Origin: Citrobacter sp. On2M | GTDB lineage: Bacteria; Pseudomonadota; Gammaproteobacteria; Enterobacterales; Enterobacteriaceae | Length of the DNA stretch: 64,000 bases | NCBI RefSeq assembly: GCF_018035235.1 | Contig: NZ_WPCV01000002.1 | Coordinates: forward strand, 620,001-684,000 | Reading direction: 5' to 3' | In this document: positions 14,141-25,259 of the stretch, piece by piece | How the letters are laid out: the number at the start of each line of letters is the position of its first letter | How positions within the stretch are numbered: position 1 is the first letter of the stretch | The notes under the pieces: model-generated | What the model was told of the DNA's origin: nothing | The model's input: only the letters and a program-made list of their open reading frames with translations | Databases searched by the model: none | Translations under genes and position numbers: made by a program

Positions 14141-14154
14141 TTGATTTAAATCAA
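14141..14154 (+). promoter_or_regulatory. Main FNR site of grcA
   Basis: TTGATTTAAATCAA is a perfect FNR palindrome. Placed at -40.5 it predicts a start of transcription near 14188, and a TATATA -10 lies at about 14176-14181, so the geometry is that of a class II FNR promoter. Together with the upstream site it fills the 316-bp ung-grcA gap; the rest holds the ung promoter region and a small GGGG/CCCC hairpin (14022-14036). Confidence 0.88.
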
Positions 14155-14263
14155 AGATTCAAGGGTGGGTGAGGGGTATATATACACTCAAGCAACAATG
14201 GTTTTACCAATTGGCCGGATGACGGCCAACCGAGATCAAATAATTTTGCCGGGGAGGCATCAA

Positions 14264-14647
14264 ATGATTACAGGTATCCAGATTACTAAAGCTGCAAACG
14301 ACGACCTGCTGAACTCTTTCTGGCTGCTGGACAGCGAAAAAGGCGAAGCACGCTGCATCGTTGCGAAAGCAGGTTTCAATGCCGATGAAGTCGTTGCCGT
14401 CAGCAAACTGGGTGAAATCGAATACCGTGAAGTACCGGTAGACGTACAGCCGGAAGTCCGTGTGGAAGGTGGTCAGCATCTGAACGTAAACGTTCTGCGT
14501 CGTGAAACGCTGGAAGATGCGGTTAAGCATCCGGAAAAATATCCGCAGCTGACCATTCGTGTTTCAGGTTATGCAGTGCGTTTCAACTCTCTGACTCCAG
14601 AGCAGCAGCGCGACGTTATTGCCCGTACCTTTACTGAGAGCCTGTAA
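14264..14647 (+). CDS. grcA: Autonomous glycyl radical cofactor GrcA
   Basis: A 127-residue spare radical domain that replaces the oxygen-damaged C-terminus of pyruvate formate-lyase. The glycyl radical motif RVSGYAVRF is present with G102. The first 60 residues are the family-specific N-terminus; the rest resembles the PflB end. The open frame extends upstream, but ATG 14264 follows a GGGGAGG Shine-Dalgarno and gives the exact E. coli length. Two FNR sites lie upstream, so it should be induced under low oxygen. A strong terminator follows. Confidence 0.98.
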   Translation: MITGIQITKAANDDLLNSFWLLDSEKGEARCIVAKAGFNADEVVAVSKLGEIEYREVPVDVQPEVRVEGGQHLNVNVLRRETLEDAVKHPEKYPQLTIRVSGYAVRFNSLTPEQQRDVIARTFTESL

Positions 14648-14686
14648 GGTTCACGGGGAATAACCCCGTCCAGCAGAGAATCTATA

Positions 14687-14719
14687 AGCGGAAGATGCCA
14701 GTGCGTCTTCCGCTTTTTT
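14687..14719 (+). terminator. Intrinsic terminator after grcA
   Basis: A 12-bp stem (14687-14698 with 14703-14714, containing GCGGAAGA/TCTTCCGC), CAGT loop and six T. It lies between grcA and the convergent eamB stop. Confidence 0.95.
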
Positions 14720-14726
14720 ATATCCG

Positions 14727-15314
14727 TTAGTAAAAAATCCTCACCGCACAATACACCAACAGTAATGCCAAAATGATATTCAGCTGCCGACCGTAACGGC
14801 GAAAGATGCGCTGAAAAAGATGGCCCGCCAGCGCCCAACAGGCATTCCCGAAGGTGCCGATAAGCGCCAGAAGAAGACTCACTCCAATCAACCACTGCGC
14901 GTCCTGCGTATACGGCAATACAAATGTGGATAACGCGGTAATGCCGTACAAAATAATTTTGACGTTAACAAACTGCAGGCCAAAACTCGCCCAGAAGCTA
15001 ATGGGTTCTGACTGTAAACCATCGTTTGTCGCCGGGCTGGTGGCAATCTTCAGCGCCAGCCACAGAATATAAGCGGCTCCGGCCCAACTGAGCCAATGGA
15101 TGATGGCCGGGTCTATATTCGCCAGCGAAAACGAAATCCCGGCGCACATCAGCATGACGATTAAAAAACCAAGACTCATTCCGGCCAGAACGCGCGTACT
15201 CTGACGAAAACCGTGTGACGTTGCGGCACTGAGCGCAAGGATGTTGTTTGGCCCGGGAGTTAACGCGGTAATCAATGTATAGGTCCAGAATGCACTTAAA
15301 AGGGTGGGGGTCAC
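14727..15314 (-). CDS. eamB: Cysteine/O-acetylserine exporter EamB (LysE family)
   Basis: A 195-residue inner-membrane exporter with about six hydrophobic segments and the LysE/RhtB signature TPGPNN near residues 19-24. E. coli EamB (YfiK) exports O-acetylserine and cysteine. The gene is divergent from the LysR regulator yfiE, a common arrangement in which the regulator controls the exporter, though this has not been shown by the sequence. Confidence 0.93.
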   Translation of the reverse strand: MTPTLLSAFWTYTLITALTPGPNNILALSAATSHGFRQSTRVLAGMSLGFLIVMLMCAGISFSLANIDPAIIHWLSWAGAAYILWLALKIATSPATNDGLQSEPISFWASFGLQFVNVKIILYGITALSTFVLPYTQDAQWLIGVSLLLALIGTFGNACWALAGHLFQRIFRRYGRQLNIILALLLVYCAVRIFY

Positions 15315-15352
15315 TTGTTATCTCCTCTGTTTTGGTAGACAGTACCCGAGAT

Positions 15353-15378
15353 AAAACATTTAAAAAAATGAATGTTTT
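15353..15378. promoter_or_regulatory. Inverted repeat in eamB/yfiE gap, possible regulator site
   Basis: AAAACATT (15353-15360) and AATGTTTT (15371-15378) form a perfect 8-bp inverted repeat with a 10-bp spacer, midway between the divergent eamB and yfiE starts. The position suits a LysR-type operator for YfiE. This is inference; no known YfiE site was available for comparison. Confidence 0.4.
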
Positions 15379-15416
15379 TGCATTCTGAGTTCGATATTTT
15401 CGATGGGTTGGTGCGG

Positions 15417-16313
15417 ATGGATTTACGTCGGTTTATTACGCTAAAAACAGTGGTAGAAGAAGGTTCATTCCTGCGGGCTTCACAAAAGCTTTGCTGTACG
15501 CAGTCAACGGTTACCTTTCATATTCAACAGCTTGAGCAAGAACTCTCGGTGCAGCTGTTTGAAAAAATTGGTCGCCGGATGTGTCTTACCAGCGAAGGAA
15601 AACGGCTGATGCCGCATATACATGACCTGACGCGTGTGATGGCCTCAATTCGTCAGTCCGTACAACAGGATGCGCAGCCGAGCGGCGATCTGCGCGTCGC
15701 CACCGGTGAAACGCTGCTGGCATATAAAATGCCGCAGGTTTTACAGCGATTTAAACAACGTGCGCCCCATGTGCGGCTGTCCTTACAGTCGCTCAACTGT
15801 TATGTCATTCGCGATGCGCTACTCAGTGATGAGGTCGACCTGGGCGTATTTTATCGTGTTGGTAATGACGATGCCCTTGAGATGATGCCGCTTGGCGATC
15901 AGTCTCTGGTGTTAGTGGCTTCGCCGTTGCTTCAGCAGATTGATTTTACTCGACATAACCAGCACATTCCCTGCAGCTTTATCATTAATGAGCCGCAATG
16001 TATTTTCAGACAACGCTTCGAGGGACTTCTGCGTAAACGGCAGATTACACTGGAAAATACCATTGAGTTATGGAGTATTGAGAGCATCAAGCAGTGCGTA
16101 TCGGCAAATCTTGGGGTCAGCTTTTTGCCGCATTTTGCCGTTGAGAAGGAGCTACGTTCAGGGGAATTGATTGAATTACCGTTTAGTAAACAGCCCGAGT
16201 TAATTACGGCATTGTGCGGCTATCATGCCGGGAAAGCCGTTAGCCCGGCGATGCGGGTGTTTATTGAGTGTATTGAAGAGAGCTTTGCGACGCATGAAAA
16301 AAAGCCGGGCTAA
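15417..16313 (+). CDS. yfiE: LysR-family transcriptional regulator YfiE
   Basis: A 298-residue LysR protein. Residues 3-60 are the winged helix-turn-helix (FITLKTVVEEGSFLRASQKL), followed by an effector-binding domain. ATG 15417 gives the N-terminus MDLRRFI of E. coli YfiE; an upstream ATG in frame lacks support from that homology. The ligand and targets are not known to me. It is divergent from eamB. Its last codons overlap the terminator of srmB on the other strand. Confidence 0.93.
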   Translation: MDLRRFITLKTVVEEGSFLRASQKLCCTQSTVTFHIQQLEQELSVQLFEKIGRRMCLTSEGKRLMPHIHDLTRVMASIRQSVQQDAQPSGDLRVATGETLLAYKMPQVLQRFKQRAPHVRLSLQSLNCYVIRDALLSDEVDLGVFYRVGNDDALEMMPLGDQSLVLVASPLLQQIDFTRHNQHIPCSFIINEPQCIFRQRFEGLLRKRQITLENTIELWSIESIKQCVSANLGVSFLPHFAVEKELRSGELIELPFSKQPELITALCGYHAGKAVSPAMRVFIECIEESFATHEKKPG

Positions 16314-16323
16314 ATGGCCCGGC
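16297..16323 (-). terminator. Intrinsic terminator of srmB, inside the yfiE 3' end
   Basis: On the minus strand, stem gccgggc / gcccggc with a 6-nt loop and seven T. The T run is encoded by the lysine codons near the C-terminus of YfiE, so coding sequence and terminator overlap. No T run on the plus strand. Confidence 0.85.
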
Positions 16324-16329
16324 ATTCGG

Positions 16330-17658
16330 TTACTCTTTGTCGGACTGCTGAGTAGCAGCTCCGCTCGGCTTACGACGTTTGCCGATATTTTTGGCGTCGC
16401 GGTGACGTTTCTTCACGCGCGGTTTCTCTTTCTCTTTTGCTTTTTTCTCGGCACGCTTCGCCAGTACTTTCTTGGATGGCTTGCCGTTAGATTTCTCACT
16501 TGGCGCGCGCGTGGTTGGACGCAGTTCGTCGATGACGCGTGCTTTCAGTGGCTCGTCAATATAGCGGCTCGCTTTGCCAAGCAGCAGGTGATCATGCGCT
16601 TCAACCAAAGAGATTGCAGTACCTTTACGGCCTGCACGACCGGTACGGCCAATGCGGTGCAGATAAGCATCGCCACTGCGCGGCATGTCGAAGTTAAACA
16701 CATGGCTGACGTCAGGAATATCGATCCCACGAGCGGCAACGTCGGTGGCAACCAGCACATTCACACGACCATCAGTCAGGCGTTTGATCGCTTCATTGCG
16801 TTTGTTCTGCACCATCTCGCCTTCGAGGTAGCAGTTATTGATGCCCGCCTGGCGCAGCCAGCCTGCCAGCTCGTGCACACGCTCGCGTTTACGTACAAAG
16901 ACAATCGAGCGGGTCGCTTCTGGCTGTTTTAACAGATGGATCAGCTGGGCAGTTTTGTGCTCGATGTCATCGGCACGGTAGTAAAACTGATGGATCTTCT
17001 TGCGTTCGCGGGTGGACGGATCCGCCGAAACTTCGACAGGATCTTCCAGCAGGCGCTCGGCAAAGTCTTTGATCGCATCGCCTTCCAGCGTGGCGGAAAA
17101 CAGCATCGTTTGCTTGCGCCAACGGGTTTCACCCGCGATATGCTCAATGTCCTGGGCAAAGCCCATATCCAGCATACGGTCTGCTTCATCAAGGATCAGC
17201 GTCTCAACCGCATGGCAGTCGAAGTTCTCTTCTTTAATATATTGCAGCAGACGACCGGTGGTAGCGACCACGATGTCCTGGTTTTCGCTAAAGACTTCCA
17301 TGTGGTTCATGTAAGCCACACCACCAGTAATAGTCGCGATATCCAGATGTGTATTCTTCGCCAGTTCACGGGCATGTTCAGCAACCTGCATCGCCAGTTC
17401 ACGCGTTGGCGTCAGAATTAAAATGCGTGGCGGACCCGATTTTTTGCGCGGGAAGTCGAGCAGGTGCTGCAACGCTGGCAGCAAATATGCCGCCGTTTTA
17501 CCGGTGCCTGTCGGCGCAGAACCGAGTACATCACGGCCATCGAGCGCAGGCGGTATGGCGGCAGCCTGAATGGCGGTCGGGCGAGTGAAACCTTTTTCCT
17601 GGAGGGCATCCAGAAGGCTTTCATCGAGTTCAAGTTCGGAAAAAGTCGTTACAGTCAT
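16330..17658 (-). CDS. srmB: ATP-dependent RNA helicase SrmB (DEAD box)
   Basis: Helps early 50S ribosomal subunit assembly, together with ribosomal proteins L4 and L24. All core motifs are present: Q motif near residue 29, Walker A SAPTGTGKT (47-55), PTREL (84-88), DEAD (157-160), SAT (188-190) and HRIGRTGR near 330. The C-terminal 60 residues are basic and lysine-rich, as in the family. The 442 residues are close to E. coli SrmB (444). Transcribed alone, divergent from trmN6. Confidence 0.97.
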   Translation of the reverse strand: MTVTTFSELELDESLLDALQEKGFTRPTAIQAAAIPPALDGRDVLGSAPTGTGKTAAYLLPALQHLLDFPRKKSGPPRILILTPTRELAMQVAEHARELAKNTHLDIATITGGVAYMNHMEVFSENQDIVVATTGRLLQYIKEENFDCHAVETLILDEADRMLDMGFAQDIEHIAGETRWRKQTMLFSATLEGDAIKDFAERLLEDPVEVSADPSTRERKKIHQFYYRADDIEHKTAQLIHLLKQPEATRSIVFVRKRERVHELAGWLRQAGINNCYLEGEMVQNKRNEAIKRLTDGRVNVLVATDVAARGIDIPDVSHVFNFDMPRSGDAYLHRIGRTGRAGRKGTAISLVEAHDHLLLGKASRYIDEPLKARVIDELRPTTRAPSEKSNGKPSKKVLAKRAEKKAKEKEKPRVKKRHRDAKNIGKRRKPSGAATQQSDKE

Positions 17659-17788
17659 GTTCTACCTCTGAGTGGGGCGCTGATTATAGACGTTACGGCT
17701 GCAATCTTCATCTGTTTGTATGGATATACCTTCTCAGGTATTGTTTTTATCCTATGTTATCGTTTTTTTTCCAGGAAGGTTGTTCTTC

Positions 17789-20157
<2,369 letters not shown>

Positions 20158-20395
20158 GTGTGTGGTCACCATAGCACCACATTGGGCGATAATGCACGTT
20201 TTATTTTTATATGTGTTGCAATGACTAAACATGATAGAAAAGCGTGACGAGGGTGAAATGAGCAAAAATATTTTGTGAAGCAGGCCGTTAGCATCAGATT
20301 ATGTGATGAAATAAAGTGCCCGTTGGGTTACTCTGCTGGCGGTGAAATGGGCATTTCTTACAGATAGTGCGTTGATTGGGTTATGTAGACTTATA

Positions 20396-20560
20396 ATGAG
20401 ATATAAGACCTGTCTACAACATGACAAACAAAAAACAATGCGTAACGGAACTTTACGAAACTTGAGCACTCTAAGCATTTGCTTGCTCATAGTGAAGCTG
20501 ATGGAGTGGCGTTTCGAAAGCGCGTGGAAATTTGGTTTGGGGAGACTTTACCTCGGATGA
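20396..20560 (+). CDS. rseD: Upstream ORF coupled to rpoE (RseD-type leader peptide)
   Basis: A 54-codon frame (ATG 20396) that ends in ATGA, so its stop overlaps the rpoE start codon by 4 nt. In E. coli a 51-codon ORF rseD stands at the same place and its translation is coupled to rpoE, with CsrA repression acting there. The C-terminal part MEWRFESAWKFGLGRLYLG is the part I recognise. In-frame ATGs at 20438 and 20501 are alternative starts. The sigma-E promoter lies inside the ORF, so sigma-E transcripts carry only its end. Confidence 0.6.
   Translation: MRYKTCLQHDKQKTMRNGTLRNLSTLSICLLIVKLMEWRFESAWKFGLGRLYLG
20447..20474 (+). promoter_or_regulatory. Sigma-E-dependent promoter of rpoE
   Basis: -35 GGAACTT (20447-20453), 16-bp spacer, -10 TCTAA (20470-20474), matching the sigma-E consensus GGAACTT-N16-TCTRA. 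It makes the operon autoregulated. Predicted start near 20480, about 77 nt before rpoE. Confidence 0.92.
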
Positions 20561-21132
20561 GCGAGCAGTTAACGGACCAGGTCCTGGTAGAACGGGTCCA
20601 AAAGGGAGACCAGAAAGCCTTTAACCTACTGGTAGTGCGCTATCAGCATAAGGTGGCGAGTCTGGTTTCTCGCTATGTACCGTCGGGTGATGTACCCGAT
20701 GTCGTACAAGAAGCATTTATCAAGGCCTATCGTGCGCTGGACTCGTTCCGGGGGGATAGTGCTTTTTATACCTGGCTGTATCGTATTGCGGTCAATACAG
20801 CGAAGAATTACCTGGTCGCTCAGGGGCGTCGTCCACCTTCCAGTGATATAGATGCGATTGAAGCAGAAAATTACGAAAGTGGCGGTGCGCTGAAAGAAAT
20901 TTCGAACCCTGAGAACTTAATGTTGTCAGAAGAACTGAGACAGATAGTTTTCCGGACTATTGAGTCCCTCCCGGAAGATTTACGCATGGCAATAACCTTG
21001 CGGGAGCTGGATGGCCTGAGCTATGAAGAGATAGCCGCTATCATGGATTGTCCGGTGGGTACGGTGCGTTCACGTATCTTCCGAGCGAGGGAAGCTATTG
21101 ATAATAAAGTTCAACCGCTTATCAGGCGTTGA
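20557..21132 (+). CDS. rpoE: RNA polymerase sigma factor sigma-E
   Basis: ECF sigma factor for envelope stress, 191 residues. Region 2 (FNLLVVRYQHKV...YTWLYRIAVNTAKN) and region 4 with its helix-turn-helix (YEEIAAIMDCPVGTVRSRIFRAREAI) are complete. The sequence is nearly identical to the E. coli protein. ATG 20557 is the true start; the frame extends upstream only by chance. First gene of rpoE-rseA-rseB-rseC; rseA follows after 31 nt. Transcribed from its own sigma-E promoter and coupled to the upstream leader ORF. Confidence 0.99.
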   Translation: MSEQLTDQVLVERVQKGDQKAFNLLVVRYQHKVASLVSRYVPSGDVPDVVQEAFIKAYRALDSFRGDSAFYTWLYRIAVNTAKNYLVAQGRRPPSSDIDAIEAENYESGGALKEISNPENLMLSEELRQIVFRTIESLPEDLRMAITLRELDGLSYEEIAAIMDCPVGTVRSRIFRAREAIDNKVQPLIRR

Positions 21133-21163
21133 CGATAGCGGGATACTGGAAAAGGTATTAGGC

Positions 21164-21814
21164 ATGCAGAAAGAAAAACTTTCCGCTTTAATGGATGGCG
21201 AAACGCTGGATACTGAGTTGCTCAAAGAGCTGGCTCACGACCCGGAAATGCAAAAAACCTGGGAGAGTTATCACCTGATTCGCGATTCCATGCGAGGTGA
21301 TACCGCCGACGTTCTCCATTTCGATATTTCCGCCCGCGTAATGGCCGCCATCCAGGATGAGCCAGTACGTCAGACGGTGCCATTGATTCCTGAGGCCCAG
21401 CCAGCACCGCACCAGTGGCAGAAAATGCCGTTCTGGAAGAAAATGCGTCCGTGGGCCGCGCAGCTTACTCAAATGGGTGTTGCCGCGTGTGTATCACTTG
21501 CAGTTATTGTTGGCGTCCAGCACTATAATGGGCAATCTGAAACGTCCCAGCAGCCCGAAACACCGGTATTTAATACATTACCGATGATGGGTAAAGCCAG
21601 TCCGGTAAGCCTGGGTGTACCTTCTGACGCGACGGCCAGCGGCGGTCAGCAACAGCAGGTACAGGAGCAGCGTCGTCGTATTAATGCCATGTTGCAGGAT
21701 TACGAACTGCAACGTCGACTGCACTCTGAACAGCTTCAGTTTGAGCAGGCCCAAACACAGCAAGCCGCTGTACAGGTGCCAGGAATTCAAACTTTAGGAA
21801 CGCAATCGCAGTAA
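21164..21814 (+). CDS. rseA: Anti-sigma-E factor RseA
   Basis: Single-pass inner-membrane anti-sigma factor of 216 residues. The cytoplasmic domain (1-100) starts MQKEKLSALMDGE and binds sigma-E. One membrane span lies near 101-118 (MGVAACVSLAVIVGVQ). The periplasmic part ends in glutamine-rich sequence (QQQQVQEQRRR, QAQTQQAAVQ), the region bound by RseB and cut by DegS; RseP then cuts in the membrane. The stop overlaps the rseB start (TAATG), giving coupling. Confidence 0.98.
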   Translation: MQKEKLSALMDGETLDTELLKELAHDPEMQKTWESYHLIRDSMRGDTADVLHFDISARVMAAIQDEPVRQTVPLIPEAQPAPHQWQKMPFWKKMRPWAAQLTQMGVAACVSLAVIVGVQHYNGQSETSQQPETPVFNTLPMMGKASPVSLGVPSDATASGGQQQQVQEQRRRINAMLQDYELQRRLHSEQLQFEQAQTQQAAVQVPGIQTLGTQSQ

Positions 21815-22770
21815 TGAAGCAACTTTGGTTTGCCATGTCACTTGTGGCTGGTAGCCTGTTCTTCTCTGTCAACGCCTCGGCCAATCCTGCGTCCGGGGCG
21901 TTGTTGCAGCAGATGAATCTGGCCAGCCAGTCGCTAACCTATGAGCTGTCATTTGTCAGCATCAATAAACAGGGTGTTGAATCCCTACGTTATCGCCATG
22001 CTCGCCTGGATAACCGTCCGCTAGCACAACTGTTGCAAATGGATGGGCCGCGCCGGGAAGTGGTGCAACGTGGCAATGAAATCAGCTATTTTGAGCCAGG
22101 TCTTGAACCGTTCACGTTGAATGGCGACTATATCGTTGACTCTCTGCCATCCCTGATTTATACCGACTTCAAACGTCTTGCTCCCTACTATGATTTTATC
22201 TCAGTAGGCCGCACCCGCATTGCCGACAGGCTCTGTGAAGTGATCCGCGTGGTAGCCCGAGACGGTACTCGTTACAGCTATATCGTCTGGATGGACACGG
22301 AGACCAAGCTGCCGATGCGTGTTGATCTTCTTGACCGTGATGGCGAAACGCTGGAACAGTTCCGCGTCATCGCCTTTACCGTAAACAACGGCGTCAGCGA
22401 CAGCATGCAGACGCTGGCAAAGGCCAATCTGCCGCCGTTGCTGTCAGTTCCTGCGGGCGAGAAAACCAACTTTAACTGGAGTCCGTCGTGGTTGCCGCAA
22501 GGCTTCAGCGAAGTTTCCAGCAGTCGACGCCCGTTGCCGACGATGGATAACATGCCGATCGAATCGCGGCTTTATTCTGATGGCCTGTTTAGTTTTTCTG
22601 TGAACGTAAACCGTGCGACGCAAAACAGCGCCGAGCAGCTGCTGCGTACCGGGCGTAGGACGGTCAGCACCAGCGTGCGTGACAACGCGGAAATTACGAT
22701 TGTGGGCGAGCTCCCACCACAAACGGCGAAGCGTATCGCGGACAATATCAAGTTCAGGGCAGCACAATGA
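21814..22770 (+). CDS. rseB: Sigma-E regulatory protein RseB
   Basis: Periplasmic protein of 318 residues that shields RseA from DegS and releases it when it binds mislocalised lipopolysaccharide. A signal peptide with an ASA cleavage site ends near residue 23. The N-terminal domain has the LolA/LolB-like fold and the C-terminal domain starts near 215. It overlaps rseA by 1 nt and rseC by 4 nt. Confidence 0.98.
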   Translation: MKQLWFAMSLVAGSLFFSVNASANPASGALLQQMNLASQSLTYELSFVSINKQGVESLRYRHARLDNRPLAQLLQMDGPRREVVQRGNEISYFEPGLEPFTLNGDYIVDSLPSLIYTDFKRLAPYYDFISVGRTRIADRLCEVIRVVARDGTRYSYIVWMDTETKLPMRVDLLDRDGETLEQFRVIAFTVNNGVSDSMQTLAKANLPPLLSVPAGEKTNFNWSPSWLPQGFSEVSSSRRPLPTMDNMPIESRLYSDGLFSFSVNVNRATQNSAEQLLRTGRRTVSTSVRDNAEITIVGELPPQTAKRIADNIKFRAAQ

Positions 22771-23231
22771 TTAAAGAGTGGGCGACAGTCGTCTCCTGGC
22801 AAGATGGCCTGGCGACGGTTAGCTGTGACGTTAAAGCATCATGTAGCAGCTGCGCTTCCCGGGCTGGATGTGGGAGTCGCGTGCTGAACAAACTTGGGCC
22901 ACAGACCACACATACCATTGTGGTGCCGAGTGACGAACCCTTAACACCCGGACAAAAAGTTGAACTGGGCATTGCCGAGGGTAGCCTGTTGGGATCAGCG
23001 ATGCTGGTCTATATGTCACCGTTAGCGGGACTTTTTCTTTTCGCGGCGTTGTTCCAGGTGCTGTTTGGTTCCGACCTTGCGGCGTTAAGCGGTGCGGTAC
23101 TGGGTGGCGTGGGCGGATTCCTGATAGCCCGTGGATTCTCTCGTAAGCTTGCTGAGCGTGAAGCCTGGCAGCCGGTCATTCTGAACGTTGCTCTCCCGCC
23201 CGATCTCATTCGCATTGAAACCCAGCAGTGA
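22767..23231 (+). CDS. rseC: SoxR-reducing system protein RseC
   Basis: Inner-membrane protein of 154 residues with an N-terminal cysteine cluster (CSSCASRAGCGSR) and two membrane segments near 76-95 and 100-120. RseC takes part with the Rsx complex in reducing SoxR and has a minor effect on sigma-E. Its start overlaps the rseB stop (ATGA). Last gene of the operon; a REP-like hairpin follows directly. It is about five residues shorter than E. coli RseC, as I recall. Confidence 0.95.
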   Translation: MIKEWATVVSWQDGLATVSCDVKASCSSCASRAGCGSRVLNKLGPQTTHTIVVPSDEPLTPGQKVELGIAEGSLLGSAMLVYMSPLAGLFLFAALFQVLFGSDLAALSGAVLGGVGGFLIARGFSRKLAEREAWQPVILNVALPPDLIRIETQQ

Positions 23232-23234
23232 TAC

Positions 23235-23270
23235 CTTTGCCGGAGGGGAGGTAACGCCATCCGGCAAAAG
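23235..23270 (+). repeat. REP-like hairpin after rseC
   Basis: TTTGCCGGA (23236-23244) pairs with TCCGGCAAA (23260-23268) around a GGGAGG...AACGCC loop. It resembles half of a REP unit. No T run follows, so it is probably an mRNA 3'-end stabiliser rather than a terminator. Confidence 0.6.
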
Positions 23271-23444
23271 TTTCACCGACTTTGCGTAGTTGTTTCCAGT
23301 TCCCACTATCCTTGCTCTATGAACATTTCCTCGCCTCAGCGTTGTAGTGTAGAATGCGGCGTTTCACTTAAACAGACGTTAAGCTCAGAACAGCGACTTC
23401 TCAGAGCCTGCTCAGGCGGGCGTAAGGCACAATAATTACACTAT

Positions 23445-25244
23445 ATGAAGAACATACGTAACTTTTCAATCATAGCTCACATCGACCACGGTAAATCGAC
23501 GCTGTCTGACCGTATTATCCAGATCTGCGGTGGCCTGTCTGACCGTGAAATGGAAGCGCAGGTTCTCGACTCGATGGATCTTGAGCGTGAGCGCGGTATT
23601 ACTATCAAAGCGCAGAGCGTGACGCTCGATTTCAAAGCATCTGATGGTGAAATCTATCAGCTTAACTTTATCGACACCCCGGGCCACGTTGACTTCTCGT
23701 ATGAAGTTTCCCGTTCGCTTGCCGCCTGTGAAGGCGCACTGCTGGTGGTTGACGCCGGACAGGGTGTCGAAGCGCAGACCCTGGCGAACTGTTATACCGC
23801 CATGGAAATGGATCTGGAAGTGGTGCCGGTTCTGAACAAAATCGACCTGCCAGCCGCCGATCCTGAGCGCGTAGCAGAAGAGATTGAAGACATCGTCGGC
23901 ATCGACGCGACTGATGCTGTTCGCTGCTCGGCGAAAACCGGCGTGGGCGTGACCGACGTGCTGGAACGTCTGGTGCGCGACATTCCGCCGCCGGAAGGCG
24001 ATCCGGAAGGTCCGCTGCAGGCGTTGATTATCGACTCCTGGTTCGATAACTACCTGGGCGTGGTTTCGCTGGTGCGTATTAAAAACGGCACCATGCGTAA
24101 AGGCGACAAAATTAAAGTGATGAGCACCGGTCAGGTCTACAATGCCGACCGTCTGGGGATCTTCACACCAAAACAGGTTGATCGTACCGAGCTGAAATGC
24201 GGCGAGGTAGGTTGGTTGGTGTGTGCAATCAAAGACATCCTCGGCGCACCGGTTGGCGATACCCTGACGCAGGCACGTAACCCGGCAGACAAACCGTTGC
24301 CAGGCTTTAAAAAAGTGAAGCCGCAGGTGTACGCTGGTCTGTTCCCGGTGAGCTCTGACGACTACGAAAACTTCCGTGACGCCCTCGGCAAGCTGAGCCT
24401 CAACGACGCCTCCCTGTTTTATGAACCGGAAAGCTCGACCGCGCTGGGCTTCGGCTTCCGTTGTGGCTTCCTTGGTCTGCTGCACATGGAGATCATTCAG
24501 GAACGTCTGGAGCGTGAATACGATCTGGATCTGATCACCACCGCGCCGACCGTAGTTTACGAAGTTGAAACTACGGCGAAAGAGACTATCTACGTCGATA
24601 GCCCGTCCAAGCTGCCACCGCTGAACAATATCTACGAACTGCGTGAGCCGATCGCTGAGTGTCACATGCTGCTGCCGCAGGCTTACCTTGGCAACGTGAT
24701 CACCCTGTGTATCGAGAAGCGCGGCGTTCAGACCAACATGGTTTACCACGGTAACCAGGTGGCGCTGACCTACGAAATCCCGATGGCGGAAGTGGTACTC
24801 GACTTTTTCGACCGTCTGAAGTCGACTTCGCGCGGCTATGCGTCGCTGGACTATAACTTTAAACGATTCCAGGCGTCTGACATGGTGCGCGTTGATGTCC
24901 TCATCAACAACGAACGTGTCGATGCGCTGGCGCTAATCACCCACCGCGACAATTCCCAGAGCCGTGGCCGCGAACTGGTTGAGAAGATGAAAGATCTGAT
25001 CCCTCGCCAGCAGTTTGATATCGCGATTCAGGCAGCCATTGGTACGCACATCATTGCGCGTTCAACGGTTAAGCAGCTGCGTAAAAACGTTCTGGCGAAA
25101 TGCTACGGTGGCGATATCAGTCGTAAGAAAAAGCTGCTGCAAAAACAGAAAGAGGGTAAAAAGCGCATGAAGCAGATCGGTAACGTCGAACTGCCGCAGG
25201 AAGCCTTCCTCGCCATTCTGCATGTCGGTAAAGACAGCAAATAA
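23445..25244 (+). CDS. lepA: Elongation factor 4 (LepA GTPase)
   Basis: Ribosome-associated translational GTPase of 599 residues, related to EF-G and linked to 30S assembly and initiation. G1 AHIDHGKST (11-19), G3 DTPGH and G4 NKID are all present, followed by domains II, III and V and the LepA-specific C-terminal domain with its basic end ([18 protein letters not shown]). It is followed by lepB after 15 nt; lepA-lepB form an operon. The 213-bp region upstream holds the promoter area; I did not fix its elements. Confidence 0.98.
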   Translation: MKNIRNFSIIAHIDHGKSTLSDRIIQICGGLSDREMEAQVLDSMDLERERGITIKAQSVTLDFKASDGEIYQLNFIDTPGHVDFSYEVSRSLAACEGALLVVDAGQGVEAQTLANCYTAMEMDLEVVPVLNKIDLPAADPERVAEEIEDIVGIDATDAVRCSAKTGVGVTDVLERLVRDIPPPEGDPEGPLQALIIDSWFDNYLGVVSLVRIKNGTMRKGDKIKVMSTGQVYNADRLGIFTPKQVDRTELKCGEVGWLVCAIKDILGAPVGDTLTQARNPADKPLPGFKKVKPQVYAGLFPVSSDDYENFRDALGKLSLNDASLFYEPESSTALGFGFRCGFLGLLHMEIIQERLEREYDLDLITTAPTVVYEVETTAKETIYVDSPSKLPPLNNIYELREPIAECHMLLPQAYLGNVITLCIEKRGVQTNMVYHGNQVALTYEIPMAEVVLDFFDRLKSTSRGYASLDYNFKRFQASDMVRVDVLINNERVDALALITHRDNSQSRGRELVEKMKDLIPRQQFDIAIQAAIGTHIIARSTVKQLRKNVLAKCYGGDISRKKKLLQKQKEGKKRMKQIGNVELPQEAFLAILHVGKDSK

Positions 25245-25259
25245 CCTTAAGGAGTTGGC

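Noticed and set aside
23466-24749. A 427-codon open frame antisense to lepA
   Set aside because: It mirrors the codon structure of lepA, has no start context and no recognised domain; typical of high-GC third-position shadow frames.
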